Source: an uncultured Bacteroidales bacterium
GTDB taxonomy: Bacteria > Bacteroidota > Bacteroidia > Bacteroidales > UBA932
DNA: 41,622 nucleotides
Assembly: GCA_945487035.1 (NCBI GenBank)
Contig: CALYTI010000016.1
Coordinates: 1-41,622 of the forward strand
Direction of reading: 5' to 3'
Shown here: one piece after another, positions 33,112 to 41,020 of the stretch
How the letters are laid out: each line of letters starts with the position of its first letter
Numbering within the stretch: position 1 is the first letter of the stretch
Position numbers and translations under genes: made by a program
Notes under the pieces: model-generated
Databases searched by the model: none
What the model was told of the DNA's origin: nothing
The model's input: only the letters and a program-made list of their open reading frames with translations

Positions 33112-34767
33112 ATGAAAGTTGAATCAGTAAACAAAACTCTTGAGAAGAGTTTCAGAGACAATTGGTGGCGTCCTGCTATTTCCAATTACAAAGGTGAGAC
33201 GATAAACTACGCTATGATGGCGGAGCGTATCGAAATTATCCACACTATCTTTGAACGCTATGGCCTCAAGAAAGGGGAGAGGGTCGCAATCTGCGGCCGC
33301 AACCAGGTCAACTGGGCTGTCAGCTTCCTCGGTGCACTTACTTACGGAGCAGTACCGGTTCCTCTGCTTCACGAATTCAACCCTGAATCCGTTGTGGGTT
33401 TGGTTCAGCATTCAGAGGCCAGGGTGCTCTTTGTGGATGACACTATCTGGCCAAACCTTGACCACGAGGGTCTCAAAGCGCTGGATGCGGTAGTGCGTTT
33501 GTCCGACCTCGACTTCCTTATGGCCAAAGACTCCGAGCTGGGAGACCTCAGGGCAGCCGTAATTGCCGAATTCAGAAATCATTACCCTTATGGCCTGCGC
33601 GCCGAAGATATCAATTACTACGAAGATAAGCCCGATGAGCTCGCACTCATCAACTATACCTCCGGCACCTCCGGCTTCTCCAAGGGCGTCATGATTCCTT
33701 ACCGTGCAATAGCATGCAATATGGAATTTGCTGCCAATGTAGCTGAACCCCAGATGGACTGCAATTCCAATATGGTCTCTATGCTGCCTTGCGCACATAT
33801 GTACGGCCTTATGTTCGAGTTCCTTTTTGAAATGGCAATAGGTGCCCACGTGCATTTCCTGACCAGAATGCCGAGCCCTAAGGTCATAATGGGAGCCTTT
33901 CAGGAAATCCATCCGAGTGTAATAGTGGCTGTGCCTCTGATTATCGAGAAAGTTTACAAAAGCCAGCTCAAGCCTGTTGCGGACAAACTGAGATTCTTCA
34001 TCGGAGCTCCGTTTATCGGAAACATTATTCGCAAGACTATATGCAAGAAGGTCAAAACTGCATTCGGGGGCGAGTTTGAAGAGGTTATTCTCGGTGGTGC
34101 TGCCGTAAACCCTGAGGTTGAGAAGTTCTTCCACAAAATCAAGTTCCCGTTTACTGTGGGCTATGGTATGACCGAATGTGCTCCTATCATCACCTATGAG
34201 CATTGGAACAGCGCCAAGGTCGGTTCTTCAGGTAAAGTCGTACCTGGCTGCCAGATCCGGATTGACTCTCCCGATCCGAAAAAGATTCCCGGAGAAGTGC
34301 AGGTGCGCGGCCGAAACGTGTTCCTGGGCTACTACAAGAATGAGGAAGCTACCAAGGAAGCCTTTACTGAGGACGGTTGGTTCAGAACGGGAGATATGGG
34401 CGTAATCCGTGGAGGTCGTCTGTATCTGAAGGGCCGCATCAAATGTATGATTCTCTCCTCCAACGGTCAGAACATCTATCCTGAAGAACTGGAGGCTGTT
34501 ATCAACAATGTGCCTTATGTAATGGATTCCCTCGTTGTTGAGGATACGAGCGGACTAACTGCGCTCATTGTGCTTGATTATGCCACTGCGGCGGCTGACG
34601 GCATTGAGGCAGCCGAACTTGAGGGCCGGATGAAATCGAGAATGCCTGAAATCAACAAGAATCTTCCGTCTTATGCGCCAATCCGCAAGATGGAATTCCG
34701 TCAGGAGGATTTCGAGCGTACCCCGAAGAAGAGCATCAAACGATACCTGTATCAAAAGAAGAAATAG
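33112..34767 (+). CDS. AMP-dependent acyl-CoA synthetase / long-chain fatty acid ligase
   Basis: Adenylate-forming enzyme that activates a fatty or related acid to acyl-CoA or acyl-AMP. In 551 residues the P-loop motif is YTSGTSGFSKG (182-192). Motif GYGMTECAP, the GWFRTGDMG aspartate motif and the hinge KGRIKCMILSSNGQNIYPEE are present, with the C-terminal catalytic lysine in RTPKKSIKRYL. The region near 215-330 (MLPCAHMYGL, PKVIMGAFQEIHPSVIVAVP) matches the long-chain FadD group. I chose the ATG at 33112 over a TTG two codons earlier that overlaps the previous stop. Its place between a lipoprotein and a nucleotide deaminase does not reveal the substrate. The dCMP deaminase gene follows after one base. 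Confidence 0.9.
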   Translation: MKVESVNKTLEKSFRDNWWRPAISNYKGETINYAMMAERIEIIHTIFERYGLKKGERVAICGRNQVNWAVSFLGALTYGAVPVPLLHEFNPESVVGLVQHSEARVLFVDDTIWPNLDHEGLKALDAVVRLSDLDFLMAKDSELGDLRAAVIAEFRNHYPYGLRAEDINYYEDKPDELALINYTSGTSGFSKGVMIPYRAIACNMEFAANVAEPQMDCNSNMVSMLPCAHMYGLMFEFLFEMAIGAHVHFLTRMPSPKVIMGAFQEIHPSVIVAVPLIIEKVYKSQLKPVADKLRFFIGAPFIGNIIRKTICKKVKTAFGGEFEEVILGGAAVNPEVEKFFHKIKFPFTVGYGMTECAPIITYEHWNSAKVGSSGKVVPGCQIRIDSPDPKKIPGEVQVRGRNVFLGYYKNEEATKEAFTEDGWFRTGDMGVIRGGRLYLKGRIKCMILSSNGQNIYPEELEAVINNVPYVMDSLVVEDTSGLTALIVLDYATAAADGIEAAELEGRMKSRMPEINKNLPSYAPIRKMEFRQEDFERTPKKSIKRYLYQKKK

Positions 34768-34768
34768 T

Positions 34769-35194
34769 ATGGACTATACCAAATTTGACGAGAGATATCT
34801 GGAAATGGCCCGGGTCTGGGCCAAAAATTCCTATTGCAGGAGGCGTCAGGTCGGTGCGCTTATCGTAAAGGACAGAATGATTATCTCCGACGGTTACAAC
34901 GGCACCCCTTCCGGCTTTGAAAATGTGTGCGAAGACGAGAACGGAGTGACCAAGCCTTATGTGCTTCACGCCGAGGCGAATGCGATTTCGAAGGTCGCCA
35001 AATCGGGCAACAGCTCACAGGGTGCAACTCTCTATATCACGGATTCCCCTTGTATGGAGTGTGCCAAGCTCATTATCCAGGCCGGCATCAAGCGTGTGGT
35101 ATATGCTGATGAGTACAGGCTTACAGACGGCATTGACCTTCTGAGAAGGGCAGGGATAGAATGCGTCAAATTTGAAAAGAAAGATGAAAAATAA
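34769..35194 (+). CDS. dCMP deaminase (ComEB family)
   Basis: Zinc-dependent deaminase of 141 residues, expected to convert dCMP to dUMP for dTTP synthesis. The zinc and proton-shuttle motif HAEANAI gives His68 and Glu70; the second half of the site is SPCMECAK with Cys95 and Cys98. The N-terminal ARVWAKNSYCRRRQVGALIV and NGTPSGFENVCED segments are typical of the dCMP deaminase/ComEB group. The ATG at 34769, one base after the upstream TAG, gives the normal family N-terminus; the frame is open further upstream inside the synthetase gene but that part is not coding. Its end overlaps the S41 protease gene by 11 bases. Confidence 0.94.
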   Translation: MDYTKFDERYLEMARVWAKNSYCRRRQVGALIVKDRMIISDGYNGTPSGFENVCEDENGVTKPYVLHAEANAISKVAKSGNSSQGATLYITDSPCMECAKLIIQAGIKRVVYADEYRLTDGIDLLRRAGIECVKFEKKDEK

Positions 35195-36716
35195 CAAGTC
35201 ATTGACCTATGTTCTGGTCATCCTGGCCGTAGCTATAGGCTCTTTGGGAACTCTTTGCGTTCAGTCATACAACCAGCGCAGGATGATGCTCAAGACTGAG
35301 TATCAGGATTGGTGGAAACTCAACCTCATACTCAACCAGATTGAGCGCAATTATGTGGACACCATAGACCGCGTCAAGCTTACGGATGCGGCTGTAGAGG
35401 CCGTGCTTTCGAAGCTCGACCCTCATTCAGTCTATCTTCCTCCCGTTGAAAGGGAAGAGTCCGAGACCTCTCTTGCCGGAGGCTTTGACGGCATAGGCAT
35501 CCAGTTCAATGTGCCCAATGACACTGCTGTAGTTATTGAAGTCATACCGGGAGGCCCTTCCGAGAAGATAGGTCTGCTGCCGGGTGACCGGCTTCTGAAA
35601 GTGGATGACAAGGTAATCGCGGGAGTCAAGTTCCCTCAGGACTCTATGGTGCGCCGTATGCGCGGTCACGCTGGAACCAAGGTTACTGTTACAGTCAAGC
35701 GTGGAGATGAAGTCATCCCGTTTGAGATAACCCGAGGCAAGATTCCCACCCATAGTGTCGATGCTGCCTTTATGACTTCCGACACTACCGGTTATCTGCG
35801 TTTCTCCAAGTTCTCCCGCACCACCTATCAGGAATGCTCCGAAGCGATAAAGAAGCTGGTGGACAGCGGAATGACCTACCTCATTATGGACGTGCGCGGC
35901 AATTCCGGCGGTTATCTGGACCAGGCGGTTATGGTCAGCGATATGTTCCTTCCCAAGGACGCTATGATAGTCTATATGGAAGGCGCACACCGCAGCCGGG
36001 AAGAGTTCCGTGCAAGCGGAAGGGGCAAATATCAGGACCTCAAGCTGGCAATACTGATTGACGAAGGCACTGCTTCGGCAGCGGAAATCATCTCCGGTGC
36101 TATGCAGGACAACGGAAGGGCACTGATTTACGGCCGTCGCTCATTCGGAAAAGGTCTTGTGCAGGAGCCTGTCAATTTTACTGACGGCAGCGGCCTGCGT
36201 CTCACTACAGCGCGCTTCTATACTCCTTCCGGCAGATGCATACAGAAGCCTTTCAGCGAAGACTACGAACTTGAAGTCTATAAGAGATATGCCGATGCTG
36301 AGATGGTCAATGCCGACAGCCTGAAACTGAGCAAGGGCGGCATCATCCCTGATGTATTCGTTGCTATGGATACTACGCGCGCATCCTCTTTCCAGATGAA
36401 ATGCAGCCGCAAGGCAACTGAGATGCGATTTGCTTCGGAATATTTTGACCGCCATCTTGCAGAGCTCTCCGCAATTGACAATTTTGGTGAGCTGACACGC
36501 TATCTGGAAAGTGCAGGCCTGGAACAGAAGTTCCTGGAGTTCGCAAAACGCAAGGACTCTCTTGTGCCGGCTCCGGGGGAGTGGGAGCAGTCAAGGGAAT
36601 ACTCCCTGGTGAGACTGAAAGCCCTTGTCGGTCGCTATTCCAAGCTCGGCGACTCTGCTTTCTACTATTATTGGCTGGAAGTGGATGACACCTATCACTG
36701 CGCAATGAAGCGGTAG
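35184..36716 (+). CDS. S41-family C-terminal processing protease
   Basis: CtpA/Prc-type serine protease of the periplasm, 510 residues. Residues 8-27 form an uncleaved signal anchor (YVLVILAVAIGSLGTLCVQS). An N-terminal helical segment, then a PDZ domain (about 95-180, with GGFDGIGIQFNV and GGPSEKIGLLPGDRLLKVDD) and the peptidase domain follow. The catalytic Ser298 is in DEGTASAAEI and Lys323 in RRSFGKGLVQ. About 150 more residues of unknown role end the protein. The ATG at 35184 is preferred to a TTG at 35172. It overlaps dCMP deaminase by 11 bases, and its 3' end overlaps the convergent TonB-like gene by 22 bases. Substrates of bacteroidete homologs are largely unknown. Confidence 0.94.
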   Translation: MKNNKSLTYVLVILAVAIGSLGTLCVQSYNQRRMMLKTEYQDWWKLNLILNQIERNYVDTIDRVKLTDAAVEAVLSKLDPHSVYLPPVEREESETSLAGGFDGIGIQFNVPNDTAVVIEVIPGGPSEKIGLLPGDRLLKVDDKVIAGVKFPQDSMVRRMRGHAGTKVTVTVKRGDEVIPFEITRGKIPTHSVDAAFMTSDTTGYLRFSKFSRTTYQECSEAIKKLVDSGMTYLIMDVRGNSGGYLDQAVMVSDMFLPKDAMIVYMEGAHRSREEFRASGRGKYQDLKLAILIDEGTASAAEIISGAMQDNGRALIYGRRSFGKGLVQEPVNFTDGSGLRLTTARFYTPSGRCIQKPFSEDYELEVYKRYADAEMVNADSLKLSKGGIIPDVFVAMDTTRASSFQMKCSRKATEMRFASEYFDRHLAELSAIDNFGELTRYLESAGLEQKFLEFAKRKDSLVPAPGEWEQSREYSLVRLKALVGRYSKLGDSAFYYYWLEVDDTYHCAMKR

Positions 36717-37408
36717 GTGATATAGCCGTATTCTTTAGCCGGGGCACCGGCTTTGCTTGAGAACATACTGCTTTGGGCAGCCCTTACGGCATATGCCCTG
36801 AGGCAGCTGTCGTCGGATGAGACGTCATCCTTGACGGAGGCGGCTATTACTTTGCCCTGAGGGTTTACGGTTACATTTACCGTTACTTCCCCTTCTCCCA
36901 TACATTTGTAGGCGGGAATCGGCAGGTAGCTGCCCTTGCGCCCGGGGACTTCATAGGAAAGAACGGAAGGACCGGAATAGACTGATTTCTGCTCTTCCTC
37001 TTTCTTTTCGCTGTGACGCGGCTCTTTCATAGCGATGAAACTGTCGTCTCCACGGGACATTATCTCTTCGTACTGCTTCTGGATGCGTTCAGCCTCGCGG
37101 TACAGTTTCTCGGCATCAGTTCCCCTGTCATCCTTGAGTGAGCCTCTGTCAACTGTCACGTTGCGCACGGGTTCGGAGCCGACTCCGTTTTCTTTCAGCA
37201 GCTTTTCCAGCCTGTCGTTGAGGGCTTTCTGTCTTTGAACCTCTTTTTCGAGTTTCTCTATTTCGTCCTGCTTGGTGAAATCGAACTCGTAGGTCGCGCT
37301 CTGCTTGCGAATACTCGGTTCGACAACGGTCAGAAGCAAAATGATTATCACCGCGAGATGAATGCTCACGGTGATAAGTATGCCTGCCAAGTTGCCGTTA
37401 CTTCTCAA
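36695..37408 (-). CDS. TonB-like protein with coiled-coil spacer
   Basis: 237 residues. One membrane helix lies at about 8-28 (AGILITVSIHLAVIIILLLT). A strongly charged spacer follows with coiled-coil heptads at 45-75 (QDEIEKLEKEVQRQKALNDR) and 95-115 (TDAEKLYREAERIQKQYEEI), in place of the usual proline-rich spacer. The C-terminal 90 residues look like a TonB domain: PIPAYKCMGEGEVTVNVTVN, PQGKVIAASVK, ending YGYITYRFIAQ. No ExbB/ExbD gene touches it, though an ExbB-ExbD-ExbD set is 2 kb upstream on the same strand. It overlaps udk by 11 bases upstream and the protease gene tail-to-tail downstream. Its partner receptor is unknown; a TolA-like role is an alternative. Confidence 0.78.
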   Translation of the reverse strand: MRSNGNLAGILITVSIHLAVIIILLLTVVEPSIRKQSATYEFDFTKQDEIEKLEKEVQRQKALNDRLEKLLKENGVGSEPVRNVTVDRGSLKDDRGTDAEKLYREAERIQKQYEEIMSRGDDSFIAMKEPRHSEKKEEEQKSVYSGPSVLSYEVPGRKGSYLPIPAYKCMGEGEVTVNVTVNPQGKVIAASVKDDVSSDDSCLRAYAVRAAQSSMFSSKAGAPAKEYGYITYRFIAQ

Positions 37409-38021
37409 GATTCTTGAGCTCCCTTTCTACAGTTGCCGTAATAATGTCAATAGCCACTTTGTTGTGACCACCCTGAGGGATGATTACATCCGCGTAGCGC
37501 TTGCTTGGTTCGATAAACTGGAGGTACATGGGCTTTACTGTCCTCTGGTATCTTTCCATAACCCAGTTGACATCCTTGCCCCTTTCCTTGATGTCGCGGG
37601 AAATAACGCGCATCAGGCGGTCGTCATCATCGGCATCGACAAAGATTTTGATGTCCAGCTGGTCTCTGAGTTCCTTGTTGGCAAGAATGAGAATACCTTC
37701 TACTATAATCACATCAGCCGGTTCCACAATCACCTTCTCGGTCTTGCTGCGGGTGCAGGAAATGTAGGAATAGACAGGTTGTTCGATGGTCTTTCCTTCC
37801 TTGAGCTCTTTGAGCTGCTGGTTCAGCAGTTCCCAGTCAATGGAGTCAGGATGGTCGAAGTTGTGAACCCGTTTCTCTTCGTCCGTGAGGTCGCTGGAGT
37901 CCTTGTAATAAGAGTCCTGCGGTATGACGCGCACTCTTTCCTTCTTGAGCTTTTCGATGATGGTCTTGACAACCGTTGTTTTGCCGCTGCCTGAGCCGCC
38001 GGCGATTCCGATGATGAGCAT
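37398..38021 (-). CDS. udk: Uridine kinase
   Basis: Phosphorylates uridine and cytidine in pyrimidine salvage. The 207 residues have the P-loop GIAGGSGSGKTT (5-16), QDSYYKD, the substrate loop FDHPDSIDWELL, IVEGILIL and the lid region RLMRVISRDIKERGKDVNWV, then the final PQGGHNKVAIDII. Length is standard. It begins 3 bases after the asnS stop and overlaps the TonB-like gene by 11 bases, so asnS-udk-tonB-like are probably one transcript. Confidence 0.97.
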   Translation of the reverse strand: MLIIGIAGGSGSGKTTVVKTIIEKLKKERVRVIPQDSYYKDSSDLTDEEKRVHNFDHPDSIDWELLNQQLKELKEGKTIEQPVYSYISCTRSKTEKVIVEPADVIIVEGILILANKELRDQLDIKIFVDADDDDRLMRVISRDIKERGKDVNWVMERYQRTVKPMYLQFIEPSKRYADVIIPQGGHNKVAIDIITATVERELKNLEK

Positions 38022-38024
38022 AGA

Positions 38025-39431
38025 CTAATATTCTGCGTTTTTTGGTGTTCTTGGGAACGGGATGACATCCCTGATGTTCTGCATTCCGGTGATGAAGAGC
38101 AGGAGTCTCTCAAAGCCCAGACCGAAACCGCTGTGAGGACAGCTTCCGAAGCGGCGGGTGTCGATATACCACTCCAGGCCTCTGCGGCTCATCTTCAGCT
38201 CGTCAACTCTGGCTTCAAGTTTGCCGAGGTCGGCTTCGCGCTCGCTGCCTCCGATGATTTCTCCGATTTTAGGGAAGAGGACATCCATTGCACGAACGGT
38301 CTTTCCGTCATCGTTCTGCTTCATATAGAATGCCTTAATATCTTTAGGGTAGTCAGTGAGGATAACCGGCTTGCCGAAATGCTCCTCTACGAGGTAGCGC
38401 TCGTGCTCGCTCTGAAGGTCGGTTCCCCAATCTACAGGATATTCGAATTTGTGTCCGTTTGCAATAGCCTCCTTGAGGATTTCGATTCCGTCAGTGTATT
38501 TGAGGCGTACAAACTCTGTGTTCACAACTCCCTCAAGTCTTTCGATAAGGGTGTTGTCGTAACGGTCGTTGAGGAACTGGATGTCGTCACGGCAGTTGTC
38601 AAGGGCATAGCGCACGAGGCTCTTGATGAAGTCCTCGGCCAGGTCCATATTGTCCTTGATGTCGTAGAATGCCATTTCCGGCTCAATCATCCAGAATTCC
38701 GCAAGGTGGCGCGGAGTGTTGGAGTTCTCTGCGCGGAAGGTCGGGCCGAAGGTGTATATTTCTCCGAGAGCAGTAGCACCAAGCTCACCTTCGAGCTGTC
38801 CGCTCACGGTAAGGCTGGTCTGCTTTCCGAAGAAATCCTTGCTGTAGTCAGGCTCTCCCTTCTTGTTTTTCGGGACATTGTTGAGGTCAAGAGTTGTGAC
38901 CTGGAACATCTGTCCTGCACCCTCACAGTCGGATGCTGTGATAAGCGGGGTATGCAGATATACAAACCCCTTCTTGTGGAAATAGTCGTGAATTGCGTAG
39001 GCCATCTGGCTGCGAAGTCTCAGCACTGCTCCGAAGGTATTGGTTCTCGGACGCATATGCGCTACTGTCCTAAGGTACTCAAAGGAGGTATCCTTCTTCT
39101 GGAGAGGGTATCGCATCGGGTCGCATTCGCCGAATATTTCAATATTCTTAGCGTGTATTTCCACTGCCTGTCCGCTGCCTAATGACTCGACGAGTTCTCC
39201 GGTAACGCCTATGCAGGCTCCGGTGGTGATGCGCGGAAGAATGGCCTCTGTTTCGGCATTCTTGTCCACTACTATTTGGATATTCTTGATAGTCGAGCCG
39301 TCATTGAGGGCGATGAAGGCTATTTCCCTGTTGCCTCTCTTCGTCCTGACCCATCCCTTGACAAGGACCTCGCATCCTGCCTGCATGGCAAGAAGGTCCT
39401 TAACCTTTGTACGACGTATTTCTGTTGTCAT
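38025..39431 (-). CDS. asnS: Asparaginyl-tRNA synthetase
   Basis: Class II aminoacyl-tRNA synthetase charging tRNA-Asn. The 468 residues have an N-terminal OB fold (about 20-110: [26 protein letters not shown]), a catalytic core with [13 protein letters not shown] active site loop, motif 2 in [20 protein letters not shown] and motif 3 in [15 protein letters not shown], then [14 protein letters not shown]. The frame is open 54 codons further upstream, but that part lies across a terminator and into exbD; the ATG at 39431 gives the standard [14 protein letters not shown] start. Only about 15 bases separate the terminator's T tract from this ATG and no -7 box is visible there, so expression may depend on read-through from the exb genes. 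Confidence 0.96.
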   Translation of the reverse strand: MTTEIRRTKVKDLLAMQAGCEVLVKGWVRTKRGNREIAFIALNDGSTIKNIQIVVDKNAETEAILPRITTGACIGVTGELVESLGSGQAVEIHAKNIEIFGECDPMRYPLQKKDTSFEYLRTVAHMRPRTNTFGAVLRLRSQMAYAIHDYFHKKGFVYLHTPLITASDCEGAGQMFQVTTLDLNNVPKNKKGEPDYSKDFFGKQTSLTVSGQLEGELGATALGEIYTFGPTFRAENSNTPRHLAEFWMIEPEMAFYDIKDNMDLAEDFIKSLVRYALDNCRDDIQFLNDRYDNTLIERLEGVVNTEFVRLKYTDGIEILKEAIANGHKFEYPVDWGTDLQSEHERYLVEEHFGKPVILTDYPKDIKAFYMKQNDDGKTVRAMDVLFPKIGEIIGGSEREADLGKLEARVDELKMSRRGLEWYIDTRRFGSCPHSGFGLGFERLLLFITGMQNIRDVIPFPRTPKNAEY

Positions 39432-39445
39432 TTGCGTTTGTCTGT

Positions 39446-39479
39446 TTTTAAAAGCGGCCCCTCTGGTCGGGGGGCCGCT
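39446..39479 (-). terminator. Intrinsic terminator between the exb cluster and asnS
   Basis: On the minus strand AGCGGCCCC (39479-39471) pairs with GGGGCCGCT (39461-39453), 9 perfect pairs, followed by TTTAAAAAC. It lies 19 bases after the exbD stop. The T tract is short and interrupted by A residues, so termination may be partial. Confidence 0.75.
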
Positions 39480-39498
39480 CGTATTCAGTATCCGAGTA

Positions 39499-39969
39499 TT
39501 ACTCGGCCGGTTTTCTTGCTGTGTACATAATCTTAAGCGCAGAGCAGCGGCGCAGCTCCTGCTTAACGTCTGTAATGATACCCATCCTGACATCCTTGTC
39601 AGCCCTGATGCAGACTGTCATAAGAGGGCGGTCACCCTCGTTCATAGCCTCGCGCTCAGAAGCGACGAAGTCACGGATATCCTCCTTTGTTTTGAAAGAG
39701 TCATTGAGCTGGATACGTGCATCAGTACCGTACTGGGCCTGAAGAGACCTGATAGGTGTACCGATGTTGATGTATGAGGAAAGGTCTTTCCTCTCAAGCT
39801 TTACGACTTCTGATGCTTCCGGAATCTGTACCTGAACCTTGTTCTCGGTCTCACGCATCTGCGTGGTTACCATAAAGAAGAACAGGAGCATGAACACGAT
39901 ATCGGAAAGGGAACCTGAGTTTACTCCAGGAACTTCCTTTTTGTTGTTGCTTCCACCGAATTTTGACAT
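39499..39969 (-). CDS. exbD: ExbD/TolR-family protein
   Basis: 156 residues; the last of two ExbD genes in this cluster. The N-terminus is basic ([19 protein letters not shown]), followed by the membrane helix [20 protein letters not shown] with the conserved aspartate (Asp23). The periplasmic domain includes [20 protein letters not shown] and the end [19 protein letters not shown] then [14 protein letters not shown], a usual ExbD close. It starts 14 bases after the other ExbD gene and is followed by a terminator. It works with the ExbB encoded at the window edge. Confidence 0.92.
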   Translation of the reverse strand: MSKFGGSNNKKEVPGVNSGSLSDIVFMLLFFFMVTTQMRETENKVQVQIPEASEVVKLERKDLSSYINIGTPIRSLQAQYGTDARIQLNDSFKTKEDIRDFVASEREAMNEGDRPLMTVCIRADKDVRMGIITDVKQELRRCSALKIMYTARKPAE

Positions 39970-39983
39970 TTCTTTGTCCTCCT

Positions 39984-40565
39984 TTATTTAGATCCCTTTA
40001 CATCCTTAGGCTCGGCCTCTGAGATATTCTGAGGAACGGCTTTCTTTACCCATCCCTGCTCATCTTCAGTGAGCCTTGAGTAAGGCTTGCCGAAATTGGC
40101 CCTTGCAAATTCGTCACGGAGTTCGTTAACCGCTTTCACAAGCTCGTTCTGCACAGCGATGTATGCGGCGTAGCTGGTACCACGGTCGTTCTGCAGGGAG
40201 ATGACACCCTTCGAAACCGGAACTTCGCGGAATCCCTCGATCATCTTCATCTCCTTCTCAGGGAGAGTAGGGTCGTTGTTCGGATTGTCAAGGAACTCCT
40301 TAACTCTTTCTTTAAGGAAACGGATATCTATAGGCTCACTACCGGCAAGAATTTTATCAGAAGAGTTGATCCTGACAACGATGATGTTGCGGCGGTTGAT
40401 CTTCTGGTCCTCGACTTGCTGATTCTGGTCCGGAATCGGAGGCAGACGGCGTGCAAGTCCGGTGTGGCTTCCCATAGTGGTAGTCATAAGGAAGTAGCAC
40501 AGGAGCAGGAACGCGATATCCGCTGTCGAGCTTGAGTTAATTGCAGGTGTTTTTTTCTTGCCCAT
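39984..40565 (-). CDS. exbD: ExbD/TolR-family protein, long form
   Basis: 193 residues, longer than the usual 130-150. The membrane helix SSTADIAFLLLCYFLMTTTM holds the conserved aspartate (Asp16). The periplasmic part has an enlarged middle (about residues 40-120, including LKERVKEFLDNPNNDPTLPE) and an extra C-terminal tail of about 40 residues (KPYSRLTEDEQGWVKKAVPQ and beyond). This long form commonly sits next to a normal ExbD in bacteroidete clusters of the exbB-exbD-exbD type. The gap to the four-helix membrane protein gene upstream is 3 bases. Confidence 0.91.
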   Translation of the reverse strand: MGKKKTPAINSSSTADIAFLLLCYFLMTTTMGSHTGLARRLPPIPDQNQQVEDQKINRRNIIVVRINSSDKILAGSEPIDIRFLKERVKEFLDNPNNDPTLPEKEMKMIEGFREVPVSKGVISLQNDRGTSYAAYIAVQNELVKAVNELRDEFARANFGKPYSRLTEDEQGWVKKAVPQNISEAEPKDVKGSK

Positions 40566-40568
40566 AGC

Positions 40569-41009
40569 TTATTTTCTGTTACGGATAGCGTTCACAACTG
40601 AACCTACGATGATGGAAAGGATAGCCACTCCACCGCAGAGGTAGGTAAGGTTGAGAATTGTATCGGTAAGTTTGAGTGTGCTGTCAGATGGCTGTTCTGC
40701 AATGCCTACTGCAGGGGCGCCAGGTGAGATGAAGTAAACGATTGCGCAAAGTGCTGCTGTACCGGCGAGAACTCCAAGAACCTTCACAAGGAACTTCTTG
40801 TCGTTCAAAACTCCAATCACACCGCCAATCAGAACGATGCTCACGAGAGCAATGCCCAGCATCACATACGCCCAGATAAAGAGGGCATCAACAGCCACGC
40901 TGCCGTTTGTCTCATAGCCGTAAATCCAGCCGAAAGCAAACACGGCGACGCTGAGGACTATCAGTGCCAGCAGTATCCCTTTGATGATTTTGCTATATGT
41001 TGGTTTCAT
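40569..41009 (-). CDS. Four-helix membrane protein of the exb cluster
   Basis: 146 residues, family not recognised by me from motifs. Four hydrophobic helices are seen near 9-29, 43-65, 76-97 and 116-138, joined by short loops; the loop after helix 3 (SPGAPAVGIAEQPSDSTLKL) is the longest and the C-terminus is basic (NAIRNRK). There is no signal cleavage site. Its fixed place between exbB and two exbD genes suggests it is an accessory subunit of the proton-driven motor. It starts 11 bases after the exbB stop and ends 3 bases before the long exbD gene. Confidence 0.8.
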   Translation of the reverse strand: MKPTYSKIIKGILLALIVLSVAVFAFGWIYGYETNGSVAVDALFIWAYVMLGIALVSIVLIGGVIGVLNDKKFLVKVLGVLAGTAALCAIVYFISPGAPAVGIAEQPSDSTLKLTDTILNLTYLCGGVAILSIIVGSVVNAIRNRK

Positions 41010-41020
41010 TGCAATTCCAA

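Noticed and set aside
38025..39593. A longer asnS starting at 39593
   Set aside because: The extra 54 codons run through a terminator hairpin and the exbD coding region, and AsnS proteins start at the [10 protein letters not shown] position.
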